DNA from: Pollenia angustigena
Lineage: Eukaryota > Arthropoda > Insecta > Diptera > Polleniidae
DNA: 64,000 bases
Assembly (NCBI GenBank): GCA_930367215.1
Contig: OV884059.1
Span: forward strand, 98,134,993-98,198,992
Direction: 5' to 3'
In this document: in pieces, positions 33,958 through 46,619 of the stretch
Position numbering within the stretch: the first letter of the stretch is position 1
How the letters are laid out: each line of letters begins with the position of its first letter
Made by a program: the position numbers and the translations under genes
Notes under the pieces: generated by a model
Told to the model about the DNA's origin: nothing
Seen by the model: only the letters and a program-made list of their open reading frames with translations
The model's database searches: none

Positions 33958-35967
33958 CAGTGGCGGATTTAGGCCTGCTTCCTCCCTAGGTACTCTTTAA
34001 TATGCTGCCCTTTTTGATTATATAGGATTGATTATCCAAAAAAAAATTAAATACTAAAATTATTGAGTATTCATTTTTATTAATTCATATACATACTTAT
34101 TAGGGGGCTTCAAAATCGTCAACTCGTCAAGGCTGGAGAATTACGTATGAAAATCTCTAAAAATTGCAAATGTACATACAAATTAAAAAAAAAGTTTAAA
34201 TTATTTTTTTAATCCAAATTTTTATATTTTTAATCAGTTCATCAAATTTAATTTTTCATTAAATTATTTTTACGAATAAAGGAATTTTACAACATGAAAA
34301 TAAATTAAAATTGTTATTGATAATTTTTCATTCTTGACTGACCTAAGATTCGAACCCAGGCGGCTGGCTAGAAATTCGAACCAGGCGGCTGGTTACCCTG
34401 ACATGTTTCGATCACAACCACTTGATCTCTTCAGAGGGATTTCCCGTCTTACACTCGCAGCCATCGATGACTGCTGACGTCAATAGTCAAACATTAATCC
34501 TTAAACCAAATTGTATTTTAACCTTTGGTAGATCGAAATTTGCTTCTTTTTTTTTTAAAAAAAGATTATCCATTTGAATTGATTTTACATGTTCTTCCTT
34601 ACTTCTGTTTTTTCGTACTTTTTGTCAAGAATTTTTCTGAAGTCCAAAGTACATTTTTGTTTTTTCCATTTTGTCTTTCTTTTTCTTGTTGACCTTATTC
34701 ATCACAACTTGATGGACAAATGTACACATAGAGCTCGTGCCTAAGCTTTAACAATAATTAGTATTGTGGTTATTTTGTCGAACTATTTATGGTTTTTTTA
34801 ATCCAAATTTTAATATTTTTAATCAGGCTTAAGTTCATCAAAATTAATTTTTCATTAAATTATCGTCGACCAGCATGTAGTTTTTCTTCAATTTGAGTCC
34901 TGAAGTGTGTCAAATCAACAATATTTTTGGTTTCCCCTCAAATAGGGAAAATAAAAAGTTTTTTGTCTCTCCTGTAAAATTTGTAAAATTTCTAGATAAT
35001 CGACTGAATTTTTTAATTTAAGCACGTTTTTGGAAATAAACTTCATATTATTGGGAGAGTGGAAATTCTACGGAGTAAAAGTTTTATAATACAAGACGCC
35101 AATTTTACAAAAAAAACCGAATTTTAAAACCGCATTATCAGAAAATCCAGTATTTTATTTAAAAATTTTACTTCATAATTGTAATTATCGCCACAATATT
35201 TTACAGATTTTGTGTATCGTGTTCTATGGTATTAAATTTAATATTAATTATTTTTAAATTTTTACTACGCTATAGTCGAAACTTTATCGCTTCATAAAGA
35301 CCTTAAAATTAAATTTTTTGTTAAACGATTTTTGTATGTATTACCAAAATAAAAAGTTAAGATACATTTGTACACTCAAAATATTATGTAGTTAAATTAA
35401 AACGAAAATTCATTTTAAACAAATTAAAATTTGTTTGGAAACGGATCATTTAAAACGAATGATTTTTACATCCATTTTTAAATTTTTATTTATTGAACAG
35501 CATATTCGTTAACATTGAATAGTTAACATTGAACAAAAAAAGTTCGGGAAAACATTACTTTTTGGTAGTTTGTTTTTCGAATAACAAGCATAAATGTTAA
35601 AAAATAAAATTATTTGTTAAATAACCATATTTTTATTAAATTTTAACAGTACGGAAAACAAATTTATTAACCCACAATCAGTTACTGTAATCATTTTATG
35701 AGTGTAGGTTTTTTAAGAATATTATTTTATTTCCTTTATTCAATCTGTGATCAGAATCGATAACCATCTAAATCGACTTACTAATTAAAAAGTTAATTCA
35801 ACAATTGAATTACTTAATATGCATGATTTAATAAAAATTTTGTATTCGCTTAAAGTAAAACTTGGCCAAATAATTTTCGAATTTGAATTCCCCTTACATT
35901 ATTTTACCTTTAAATTTTGGCGCCCTTTAAATTATGCCGCCCTAGGCCCGGTCTAGGTCTAACGGGC
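33958..35967. mobile_element. Possible hAT-like element with CAGTGGCGGAT end
   Basis: CAGTGGCGGATTTAGGCC at 33958 is typical of a hAT-type end. Near 35930-35967 the string GCCGCCCTAGGCCCGG looks like a degraded opposite end. The LINE fragment starts right after it. No target duplication is visible. Confidence 0.35.
34335..34460 (-). mobile_element. tRNA-derived SINE fragment
   Basis: On the minus strand an A-box-like AGAGATCAAGTGG (34418-34430) precedes two B-box-like strings (TGGTTCGAATTT and GGGTTCGAATCT), so the B-box segment is duplicated. The surroundings are not tRNA-like. Confidence 0.5.
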
Positions 35968-37180
35968 CTTGTTTGTTTCTGCAACAATCATTCTGGATCA
36001 TCAGTTCGGATTCCGAGCAAGGTATGGTACAATTGAACAAGCGCATAGAATTGTTACCCAAATTAGATCAGCGTTTGAAAGAAAGGAATATTGCTCAGCA
36101 CTGTTTATAGACATTTCCCAAGCATTCGACAAAGTTTGGCATGTTGGGCTGATCATTAAAATAACACAAATGCTTCCACAAAACACTCACAAATTCCTTG
36201 AGAGCTATTTAACTGGCAGAACATTCATGGTTAGATCAAAAAACCAATACTCCCCCACCAAGAAAATATCTGCCTGGTGTCCCTCAAGGCAGCATATTAG
36301 GGCCGTTACTGTATTTATACAGCTGATATGCCAACAAGCCCGAGCACACATACTTCTACGTTTGCAGACGACACAGCATTTATTAGTGTTAATCACGACC
36401 CAAAAGTTGCATCGCAGCATTTACAGTCCCACATCAATGAACTAGAAGCCTGGCTAGAAAAATGGAAAATAACGGTTAACCCGGCTAAATGTGCTCACTT
36501 AACTTTCACGCCCAGAAGACAAACGTGCATTCCTGTAAAAATAAATAACACCACTGTTCCGGTAGAAAGCCATGTTAAATACTGGGGAATTCATATAGAT
36601 AGACGCCTGACCTGGTCTCGTCATATCGAAGCGAAAATAACGGATATGAAACTTAAAGCAGCTCAACTACATTGGCTAATCGGTCGAAACTCAAACTTAT
36701 CCTTAGACAACAAAGTTCTCTTATACAAGTCTATCATAAAACCAATATGGACATATGGCAACCAATTATGTGGTATTGCATGCGCATCAAACATCCAGAA
36801 GCTACAAAGAAGAAAGTCTAGGATATTACGGCAAATTGTCTGCGCCCCATGGTATATACGTAATGACATTATCTACAGAGATCTAAACATCGCTACCATC
36901 CAGGAAGAAATTAAAAAGTATTCAGTCAAATACATAGATAAATTAATGGCCCATCCCAACTACTTCGCTCAGGATCTAATAAAGTTCGAAGGTCACCGGA
37001 GGCTGAAAAGATCCGACACTTTGAGCCTAGCAGGCTTTTTTGACACTTGAATGCAATTAATTACCGGTTACATTGGTAACGGCTAACAAACACAAATAAG
37101 AATTAGGATTAAGCTTTGAATTCATATTGTAATTTTCGACAAGAAAGATTCAATAAAACAAAAAAAAAAAAAAAAAAAAC
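35968..37180 (+). mobile_element. 5'-truncated jockey-clade LINE with poly(A) tail
   Basis: Only the 3' end of ORF2 and a short 3' region are present. AATAAA at 37152 and about 20 A at 37160-37179 end it. 5' truncation is normal for target-primed reverse transcription. Target duplications were not identified. Confidence 0.85.
35985..37050 (+). pseudogene. LINE reverse transcriptase, C-terminal part, frameshifted
   Basis: Reverse-transcriptase blocks appear in order: DHQFGFRARYGTIEQAHRI, FIDISQAFDKVWH (first catalytic Asp region), the PQGS block in another frame at about 36280-36310, FADDTAF (the catalytic Asp pair, 36369-36389), then WLEKWKITVNPAKC and a thumb/C-terminal region with VKYWGIHIDRRLTWSRHI. 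The family is the jockey-type LINE polymerase that copies its own RNA at a nicked target. There are two frame changes close together: an extra base near 36272 and another shift near 36320. The N-terminal endonuclease and ORF1 are absent. The long tail from 36328 to 37050 is otherwise open, suggesting a fairly recent insertion. Confidence 0.88.
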
Positions 37181-38699
37181 GAGTCAATTATATGTATCTA
37201 CTTTTGAATTGTTGTTGTCGTTTATACAACAAACGCCGTTACGTATAAATCCACGTCTAATGCATATCATGCAGGCGAATTCACTTGTGTATATGTGCTG
37301 GACGTAATATTCGCCGTCATATTTAAATTTTTTGATTTTTCATTCAGCATCGTTGGTGTTACCTTACAAACACATTTTCACTAATACTACCGCAATGATT
37401 GAAAAGTATTTTGATACGTGTATTTGGATCTTACAGCTGTACTGTCAAAATTTCATAATTTTTCTCGTTGTTCTACTCGTAGCAACTTGTAATAAACTAG
37501 TCCAAAACCTTAGTAGTAACGAATTTACCTGAAGGGTCCAACTTCACTACTGTGGTGTGGCTATAAAAAAATAGTTCGGAGAAATTTGAGAAAAAATAAA
37601 TAATAGCTCTGTAATCGTTAAGAAAATTAACGATTTTCGTAATTTTATTCTCAACAAACACCAACGCTATGCTGTTAAATGTTTGTTCTAACATGTACAG
37701 ATATTTATTCAATCAACCATTCAAAACATTCGTTTAGTTTTCGCTGCTTTTGAGAGTGTTAGTTCACATTTGTATAAGACATGCAATGCATGTCATTGCT
37801 TTACTGAATTTATTTGCTATAGTGTCAACATGAGGTTCTATGTTTGAGATTGTATTCCAAAGCATTAAATAGAGTAATCAAAACTGATTTATATGTAACA
37901 AATTCCTTGAATTATATAATTCAATAAATTTGTGCACCGTTGATTAAATCAAACTTAAAATACTAAAAATTAAACAACATCATTTCAAATCAACTTACAT
38001 ATAATCGTTTGTTAACAAATTAAAACATGTTTTAATTAACATCATACCACCGAATTGTTGCTTGTAACAATTTCTTAACTTGCTACTTAAAATGATAACA
38101 TCTTCGTTTTAATTTAAAACAAAAAAAAAGATGACCAACACACAAAAACTACTTTTAAATTTTTAGGAGTATTTTGTATGGCAAGTTTTGAGATTTTGCA
38201 ACAGGTTTTTATTGTTCGTATCCACAAACCACAAATGCAATTGAAAAGTTAACTCTTCATATTCATGTACATGCATATATACACATTCCTACATCTTTAT
38301 GTATTTAGATATATTTGTATATTTTTTTGCTTGCAAAAAGAGATTGTGTAATATTTTCTTCCAAAACCCGACGTGTAAATAATGTTTTTTAATTAAAATT
38401 TGCTAGTTATTTAAAACATTTTGTAATTTTATGTATTAAATCTTAAAGTCTTTATTAATTTTAATTCAACGCTAATTAAAAAAAAAAAAAAAAACAAAAT
38501 TTTAGCTTTGTGTAATTACACTTTACAACAAAATGAAATAACAATGTTCTGCCAACTGATTCTTCTAGAGGGGACTAAAAAAAGATATAAGAGTATCGGC
38601 GTTTTAAAAGTTTACATCTGAATCTCATGTTACGGCCTATTTAAAGTTGCACCCTTGTATAGTAAAAAAAAACGTAGAAATAGATTTATTCAGAACATT
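37181..38699. other. Intronic AT-rich DNA
   Basis: Short frames (37332-37532 and others) show no recognisable protein. An A tract lies at about 38480-38495. Confidence 0.35.
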
Positions 38700-38815
38700 A
38701 CAAGCAACATTTTGTTAACCGTCAACCGGTTAACCGATTAATTACTACCCGATTAACTGATCGGTTAATTTCAAATTGGCTTTTTTCGATTAACGATTAA
38801 ACCGGTTAATTTCAG
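38700..38815. repeat. GGTTAA-rich minisatellite-like tract
   Basis: CCGGTTAACCGATTAA-like words recur about seven times with irregular spacing. Confidence 0.45.
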
Positions 38816-40256
38816 TCATATTTTGTATATGTATATGAGAAGTATTAAATGTTCAAAATAAGCCAAGTCGGTCCCTTACTTTCCCTCAAAATTTTGCTTT
38901 TGCCGATACATTTTTCAGGGAAGAGACAGCCAATTTCGAGGACAATTTTCACAATAGGGATAAATATAAAAATGTAACCCTTGTTTCTTAAGATATCTTT
39001 TTTTCTAATAAACAAACATATACAAATATTTACAATTATCTTATTTCGAAGACTAAGGGGCTTATAGTAAAAAACGCAACGCAACGCCAACAATTTCATT
39101 AAAAGCAAAAACAAAATCAAAAATATTTTATAAATTTGTTGTTGCTTTCTACAGACATTTATATTGTTTTTTTTTCAATTTTGAACGCCACAAAATAGAA
39201 GTGTTTGAAATTTAAAAATTAAAGGTGAATTTCTATAAAAAGTAACATCAAAATTATAAAATATTTTTGATTTTGTTTTTGCTTTCGTCACTTTTTTAGA
39301 AAAAAATCATAAAAAAGTCACTTTGTTAATTTCGGAACAAGAAAATCGTCAAAATGATGATAAATCGTCGAATCTGGCAGCCCTGTTTTTATTATATTTA
39401 TTTCTTTTGTTGACGTTTCGCTTTTATTTGACACTTAATTACTGGAAATATTCCAGTATAAACAGAATTTGTTGTGTCTGTTTTCGTATTCAAATACAGA
39501 AACACTTTTATCTCATAAATCGAGAAACGATGGAATTTTTTGTTTCACACTTCATGTAAGAAATTTTACGATGCGAGAAATACAGAACCGAGCTACAGAA
39601 TAATTCTAACAGACAAACCATAATATCTACAATTAAATTTAAATTACTTAAAAACACTTCTTACATTTTTTCAAATAAATTTTTTTGGAACATTGATTCG
39701 TTCAATGGCCGATATGCTATGCTCCGGGAGCTGAGTACTTTTTCTAATTTTCGCATACATTAGATGAATATTAAAGGCCCAACTTTAATATCACGGAACA
39801 AGGTTTTTGTTGATTATGAACTGAATGATGTTTTTAAGGTTATTTGGGACGCTGAATTCAAATCTGCCGTTATTTCCAAAATTAAGACACTTTCACTACA
39901 TATTTGCACCATATTCAATTAAAAAAAAACAAAAATTCGCTAACGATATTATCTTTTATGTTGTTCAAAAAACATCGTTTACATTAGATCGGTATAACTA
40001 CTAGCGTTCTAATAACAAAAATATACTGTGAGGGTAATTTTGGAACACATTTATCTATATAGTTACATACATTTGATTGATTTTTAGATTTTGCATGGAT
40101 TTAACATCAAAATTATTGTCAAAATTATTTAGTATTACCGAATGCCTAACAAATATTAACGGAATATACAGCAAATTGACTTAAATATTTATTTAAAATC
40201 GTATATTAATATTAATTTTTTTTGTAATGTATTTTTAAGATATAATAATAAAGTTT
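38816..40256. other. Intronic AT-rich DNA
   Basis: GGCAGCCCTG at 39376 could be an inverted hAT-type end, but no partner was found. The frame at 39323-39559 is not recognised. Confidence 0.35.
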
Positions 40257-40545
40257 TTATCAAAAAGTAATTTCTTTGGGAATACAAAATTTTAATTTCA
40301 AAAGATTTTGTTATTCGTGCTTAATTTGATATTGTTACAAGTAGAACTGTTGCTTATAAGTCTTATACGTTTAACAGTTTTCTTTGGTTTAGTATCTTTA
40401 GTTTTTCTAAAATCTTTGGATGAAAATCCCTAAGCAACCAGTAAAATGTGCATTGCTTGTCCCATAAACAATAAATTTCAAATGTTTTTATCATAAAAAA
40501 AACTGGGAATTAAGCACGAATAACAAAATCTTTTGAAAATAAAGT
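40257..40545. mobile_element. Fold-back MITE (GTTATTCGTGCTTAATT family), compact copy
   Basis: The left arm AAAGATTTTGTTATTCGTGC and the right arm GCACGAATAACAAAATCTTT are exact inverses, enclosing a shortened body. This single unit shows the likely ancestral form of the 44.6-kb array. Confidence 0.7.
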
Positions 40546-40679
40546 TATTATTTAATATATAACTAATAATCCAAAAAGTGGCGAATAAAGCTACAAAGTA
40601 ATGAATTCTTGAAGTCATTTAAAGTAGGATTGTAAGTAAAGTTTTTGCAGGGTTAATATATTTCGAATGAAATGATCTT

Positions 40680-41232
40680 CATTTCATTTGTGACCACATG
40701 ACCACATTTGCTCTTGTGGATAATATTCATCGAAATTGGGCCGGTACCGTGCGTATAGAAAAAGTGGTCACAGCTGTAAACGTGAGTGTGACAGAGAACT
40801 CGAATTAATTGATCCGACGAGGTTCTCAGCAACTATGTCCCTGCACACTCAAAACTTTAAAAGTTTTGAGGAAAGAAATTGGCCTACATGAATTTAAAAA
40901 ACTGTTTGGTGGGGATTGCATACTGAAGGCATTATTGTCCCATTTGTCTTTAAATCTGAAAATGGTGCCTACATTACCGTGAATAGTGAACGCTTCAGGC
41001 AAATGAATTGTGTTTCCTTATGTCATTGAAATCATTTGAATGGTAAATTTTTCAAAAAAGATGACGCAACATGCTGCCATACAGCGCGTGAAATCATCGT
41101 TTTGTGGAGCCAAACAATTGGTGACCTAAGTATCTTAATTAATGGAACCTGTGAAGTGGCCACCTCGTTCGTCTATGCTGATAAACCAGCAACGATTGAT
41201 CATTTAGGAGCCAATATTCAACGCAGAAAAAC
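40680..41232 (+). pseudogene. Mariner-family transposase relic, heavily degraded
   Basis: Fragments in several frames follow the family order: a helix-turn-helix-like LIRRGSQQL and KVLRKEIGLHEFKK stretch, DDATCCHTAREI (catalytic QQD block equivalent) and YADKPATIDHLGANIQRR near the C-terminus. Many stops and frameshifts make it dead. It belongs to a different mariner lineage from the 4.6-kb copy, judging by these blocks. Confidence 0.65.
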
Positions 41233-41697
41233 CATGTTTGAATATGGTCACCTCCAATTAAACTATTTTTAAAGAAAATGATAAACGTATTATGTTTAAT
41301 TTAACCATATTATTGTCACTGACAACAATATTATGACTAAATTAGTCCTCCATCAAGAAGCCCTAACCATATTATGGTTGCCTGCGAACATGCTATGCTT
41401 AATAGAAACTAAAATATGTTAAACACTTATAATAGCATGATTGGCTTAAAACCATAGCATGTTGCTCTTCCAAAAGAGGAAAATAATGTTGTTAATTTAA
41501 AAACAAATTACTATCATATTTAGCCATAACATGCTTATAGACAGCCGTAATATGGTTGTGGCTTATAATAGTGGGCTGGTTTAATAAAAATATGGCTGTC
41601 GGTGACAATAATATTGGTAAATTAGAAATAATTTTTTTTTTAAATTTTCTTTTAAAATAGTCTTGTTGGAGGTGACCAAATTAAAACATCTCTTCTT
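41222..41697. mobile_element. ACCATATTATGGT MITE, copy d
   Basis: It starts CGCAGAAAAACCATGTTTGA and ends with the inverse of GGTGACC...; the interior matches copy a at 6433. It adjoins or overlaps the end of the mariner relic. Confidence 0.7.
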
Positions 41698-41763
41698 GGA
41701 ATAGCGTTCTGAAGGCGTAGTCAAGGAGGCAATATGACAGAAATTATTTTCAAACATTTACCC

Positions 41764-42090
41764 TCTTATGCAAAAAAAACGTTAAAGCTGACATTATTAA
41801 ACCAATACATAAGTCCCATACACTTTTGCTGGTCTTAGGCCCGTTTTTACAGCTTGCCGATAGCCAAAGGCAAAATTTTATTGGCCGTATAAAAAGTGTT
41901 CCATTATTACAACTTTACTTAAACCTACCAGGTAGGATGAACCTTAATTTACTTTATCGCTCACTAAAGGTTAAAGTAAAGTTTTAATAATGGAAAATTT
42001 TTTAAAGTCTACTTTTAGCTATCGGTATGTTGAGAAAACGGGCCTTAGTGTTTTGGTTAACTAATGTGAACTTGAACTTTTTTTGCATGA
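41764..42090. mobile_element. MITE with CTTATGCAAAAA ends, interrupted
   Basis: CTTATGCAAAAAAAACGTTA and an inverted TCATGCAAAAAAAGTTC end bound it. An uninterrupted relative lies at 52804-52926. Confidence 0.6.
41838..42044. mobile_element. PIF/Harbinger-like MITE nested in the CTTATGCAAAAA element
   Basis: Ends GGCCCGTTTTTACAGCTTG and, inverted, GGCCCGTTTTCTCAACAT extend to a shared CCGATAGC and are flanked by TTA (41835-41837 and 42045-42047). The copy at 52804 shows the empty site GGGCTTAATG. A 3-bp TTA duplication and GGCC ends are typical of PIF/Harbinger. Confidence 0.7.
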
Positions 42091-42160
42091 GGGGGTATAT
42101 TGCATGAAATTTGAGAGCTAATAAAGCCAACATTTAAAAAGAAAAGTTCAATGCCTCTAA

Positions 42161-42286
42161 GGGCTATTATTATAACTTGGCGTTAGCTGTTATCCGACAG
42201 TTAACAGACGCTTTTTGACAGATAACACATTATTATCTGCCAATTTAATCTTAACTTTAGCTAACTGCAAGTTGTAATAATGGCCC
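42161..42286. mobile_element. Second PIF/Harbinger-like MITE
   Basis: GGGCTATTATTATAACTTG and, inverted, GGGCCATTATTACAACTTG are flanked by TAA (42158-42160 and 42287-42289). It is 126 bp. Confidence 0.65.
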
Positions 42287-42289
42287 TAA

Positions 42290-43189
42290 GAAAAATAACC
42301 CTGCGTTGCGCCCTAACGATACTCACTACAAAAAGTGTGAAAAGATAACGTTGAGGCATGTTGTACAATTTGATCAAGTTATACAACCAATTGTTTTGTT
42401 AGAGGTGTGGTTGACCAACGGTTGATCATCAGTAGAATAAAAAAAATCAAAAAAAAAATTATTTTCATCCAACTGACGATCAACTAATTTATCAAATTGT
42501 ACGTGCGATGGACATTTTTTCATACGTTTTTTATTTCATTCTGACGTTTTGTAAGTATTATCGTGTGAAGTAAACAATGTGTGTGAAAAAGAAGTAGAAA
42601 TTTCAAAGCGAAAACAATATAAAACATGCGTTCGTATAAAAATAATTTGTTAATGAAGCTATACAAAAATTTGGTTAAACAGGTAGCATGTGCAGCGAAC
42701 GATGAACTGGTTTATTCAACTCAATTGTACGACTAGTTGCAACGAGTAGGGGCCGCATAGAATTTCATTCAGTTGTTGTAATACAATACACAGAGGTGAA
42801 AAAAGTGACGTATGAAAAATGCACAAATGAATTGTAAGTGCAGCATTCGAAAAAAGATGTGTAAAAACAAGAATCTACATTCAACAAAAATTTCATGATC
42901 AAAACAGAATTACAAAAAGGGCAGCTTTCGAAGAAAGAAACATAAAACAAAATATCTTCTGCAACTTTTCAAACAAGCAGTGCTTTGTTTCTCAAAACTA
43001 CAAGTCACATACAAATATTTACATGTACCTTGATCTTAACTGAGTAATTTTTTGTGTCTCTTTTTCAGCATTCAAAACATTCTCAATACACTTTAAATGT
43101 TTTTGCATAACAGTAGGCTACGGATATAAGGAATTATTTTATCTAATAGGCTTTTTTTATATAAAGTTTCGTGAAATTTTTGGGAGAAA
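42290..43189. other. Intronic AT-rich DNA
   Basis: No supported feature. Confidence 0.35.
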
Positions 43190-43420
43190 CAACGTGCCAA
43201 CAAAACGCACTATTTATCGTGTAGTGAATGATTTCGACGAAAGGTGATAGGCCCAAGCATGGACCACAACGTACTGCAAGATCGGCTGAAAACATTACTG
43301 CTGCTCAGGAAAGTGTTAAAAACAATCCATCAAACTTAATTCAGATTCAGTTGACACAAGAGCTTCTTCCACAATACAATTTACGCCGCCGTAGTTTACC
43401 TTCCCGGCGGATACCCGTGT
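43190..43420 (+). pseudogene. Mariner-family transposase N-terminal relic
   Basis: NNVPTKRTIYRVVNDFDE runs to a stop, then in another frame GPQRTARSAENITAAQESVK and IQIQLTQELLPQYNLRR. These correspond to the two helix-turn-helix halves and linker of a mariner transposase, with a deletion between NPSN and IQIQLTQEL. No catalytic domain follows. Confidence 0.65.
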
Positions 43421-43916
43421 AATTCTTCACGGTTATCATTTAAAGACAAAATAAAATTGAAAAGTATTAATGAGATTATTTCATGGACCGTAAATAACAG
43501 TTATTGTGAAAATTTAAACTTAAAAACTCTCGATTTTGGAGTCATGGAGACCTATACGGTCAAATACTTTATGAAATTCAGTCTATTGTTATTCAAATAT
43601 ATTTAAAAACCTTATATAATAACTAATTTAAATTTTTGTTTGCTCAAATAAATATTTGTTTAAATATTATTTAAAGTAAAACTTTGTCTTGTACTTTAAG
43701 AATGCCACTTTGATTCAAGATCAGATCAAAAATATTGGAAAGCTTTGTTTTTTTGTATTAAAAATTTTTTTTTTAATATGGTAATTAAAAAACATCCATC
43801 AAAAATGTCAAAATATGCAGAAATATGCATTTAAAACCATAACATGCAAAAATATGCCTTTTCACCAAAGTATGCAATAATATGCAAAAACAAATCGATG
43901 CGATTTTAACGAAAAT
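43421..43916. other. Intronic AT-rich DNA
   Basis: ATATGCA words recur at 43820-43880. Nothing else is seen. Confidence 0.35.
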
Positions 43917-44208
43917 TTAATGATTCAAGTGACCCAATTTTTAAATCGATGTCTTCCGATTTGGGTTAAATTAGCACCAAGCTTAGTCCTATTAAATAGT
44001 AGTTTAGACACAAATTTTCAACAAGATCGGTCAAAAAGTTTCTGAGTTATAGCGGCCAAAGTTTGGCATTTTGTCCATACAGGTGTTGTTTCTCATCCAT
44101 GTAACTTATTACCTATTGGTGTTAGACAAATTTGTCCCAAGTAGCTTAGATAGCTATTTGATCAATCTTTAAAAAAAAAATATTTTTGTTTTTTTAAAAA
44201 AAAATTTT

Positions 44209-44246
<38 letters not shown>

Positions 44247-44545
44247 AATCTTTTTTTTTTATTTTTTTTTTTAGCGGAAATGTTTTTTTTTTTTTTTTGC
44301 TAAAAGAAAGCTTATGTTTTGGGACAAATTTGTCTAACACCAATAGGTAATAAGTAACATGGAAGAAACAACACCTGTATGGACAAAATGCCAAACTTTG
44401 GCCCCCTCTAACTCAGAAACTTTTTGACCGATCTTGTTGAAAATTTGTGTCTAAACTACTTTTTAACAGGACTAAACTTGGTGCTTATTTCACCCAAATC
44501 GGAAGACATCGATTTACAAATTGCGTCACTTGACATGAAATCCCC
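43917..44545. mobile_element. Fold-back element with arms of about 235 bp
   Basis: The left arm (43917-44150) and right arm (44305-44545) are inverted copies sharing ACACCTGTATGGACAAAATG (as read in the right arm), GGTGTTAGACAAATTTGTCC and ATCGATGTCTTCCGATT. The loop (44160-44300) is almost pure T/A homopolymer. A diverged relative is at 15340-15705. Confidence 0.8.
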
Positions 44546-44624
44546 CATATATTAAATATCTGAAGAACTATTAAAGTGAGAGTCTTCAAACGTGGTTAAA
44601 GCTACTATTATGGTAAAATATAAA

Positions 44625-46619
44625 TTATCAAAAAGTAATTTCAATTTTTGGGAATAAAAAATTTTAATTTAAAAAGATTTTGTTATTCGTGCTTAATTCC
44701 CAGTTTTTATTCTTGATAAAAACACTTGAAATTTATTGTTGATGGGATAAGCTATTCCTATGCATTTCACTGGTTGCTTAGGCCAGATCATCAGGAAACT
44801 TCATCCATAAAGATTTTAGACAAACTAAAGATATTAAACCAAATAAAACTGTTAAACGTATAAGACTTATAGCAACAGTTTTACTTGTAACAATATCAAA
44901 GCTTGAACAAAATACATCAACAATAAAAAAGTGGGTTTATCTCGTCTTACACTCCCCACCACAATTAGTTGAAATTCTCTCAACATTAATTGTAGTTGTA
45001 AGTAGGTTAAGAAAAACAAAATAAAAAACAAACAACAACTTACAAAAGATGTTGTCAATTAAGTGTTTTTTTAGGCCGTGCACTTGCCTGTTTATTATCA
45101 AAAAGTAATTTCAATTTTTGGGAATAAAAAATTTTTTAATTTAAAAAGATTTTGTTATTCGTGCTTAATTCCCAGTTTTTATTCTTGATAAAAACACTTG
45201 AAATTTATTGTTGATGGGATAAGCTATTCCTATGCATTTCACTGGTTGCTTAGGCCAGATCATCAGGAAACTTCATCCATAAAGATTTTAGACAAACTAA
45301 AGATATTAAACCAAATAAAACTGTTAAACGTATAAGACTTATAGCAACAGTTTTACTTGTAACAATATCAAAGCTTGAACAAAATACATCAACAATAAAA
45401 AAGTGGGTTTATCTCGTCTTACACTCCCCACCACAATTAGTTGAAATTCTCTCAACATTAATTGTAGTTGTAAGTAGGTTAAGAAAAACAAAATAAAAAA
45501 CAAACAACAACTTACAAAAGATGTTGTCAATTAAGTGTTTTTTAGGCCGTGCACTTGCCTGTTTATTATCAAAAAGTAATTTCAATTTTTGGGAATAAAA
45601 AATTTTAATTTAAAAAGATTTTGTTATTCGTGCTTAATTCCCAGTTTTTATTCTTGATAAAAACACTTGAAATTTATTGTTGATGGGATAAGCTATTCCT
45701 ATGCATTTCACTGGTTGCTTAGGCCAGATCATCAGGAAACTTCATCCATAAAGATTTTAGACAAACTAAAGATATTAAACCAAATAAAACTGTTAAACGT
45801 ATAAGACTTATAGCAACAGTTTTACTTGTAACAATATCAAAGCTTGAACAAAATACATCAACAATAAAAAAGTGGGTTTATCTCGTCTTACACTCCCCAC
45901 CACAATTAGTTGAAATTCTCTCAACATTAATTGTAGTTGTAAGTAGGTTAAGAAAAACAAAATAAAAAACAAACAACAACTTACAAAAGATGTTGTCAAT
46001 TAAGTGTTTTTTTAGGCCGTGCACTTGCCTGTTTATTATCAAAAAGTAATTTCAATTTTTGGGAATAAAAAATTTTAATTTAAAAAGATTTTGTTATTCG
46101 TGCTTAATTCCCAGTTTTTATTCTTGATAAAAACACTTGAAATTTATTGTTGATGGGATAAGCTATTCCTATGCATTTCACTGGTTGCTTAGGCCAGATC
46201 ATCAGGAAACTTCATCCATAAAGATTTTAGACAAACTAAAGATATTAAACCAAATAAAACTGTTAAACGTATAAGACTTATAGCAACAGTTTTACTTGTA
46301 ACAATATCAAAGCTTGAACAAAATACATCAACAATAAAAAAGTGGGTTTATCTCGTCTTACACTCCCCACCACAATTAGTTGAAATTCTCTCAACATTAA
46401 TTGTAGTTGTAAGTAGGTTAAGAAAAACAAAATAAAAAACAAACAACAACTTACAAAAGATGTTGTCAATTAAGTGTTTTTTTAGGCCGTGCACTTGCCT
46501 GTTTATTATCAAAAAGTAATTTCAATTTTTGGGAATAAAAAATTTTAATTTAAAAAGATTTTGTTATTCGTGCTTAATTCCCAGTTTTTATTCTTGATAA
46601 AAACACTTGAAATTTATAA
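44625..46619. repeat. Tandem array of four 470-bp units plus a partial fifth
   Basis: Units begin with TTATCAAAAAGTAATTTC at 44625, 45095, 45566, 46036 and 46506; the last is cut at about 46619. Units are almost identical, differing by a few bases of indel. Each contains the GTTATTCGTGCTTAATT MITE left part, a CTCCCCACCACAATTAGTTG stretch and TTTAGGCCGTGCACTTGCCT. The 63-codon minus-strand frame repeated in every unit simply reflects the repetition. Confidence 0.92.

Noticed and set aside
36001..36869. Minus-strand frames across the LINE
   Set aside because: They are shadows of the reverse-transcriptase coding strand.
44867..46469. Four identical 63-codon minus-strand frames
   Set aside because: They are the same non-coding stretch repeated in each 470-bp unit, with a composition of hydrophobic noise.
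44625..46619. CRISPR-like array
   Set aside because: Repeats are 470 bp and contiguous, with no spacers, in an animal genome.
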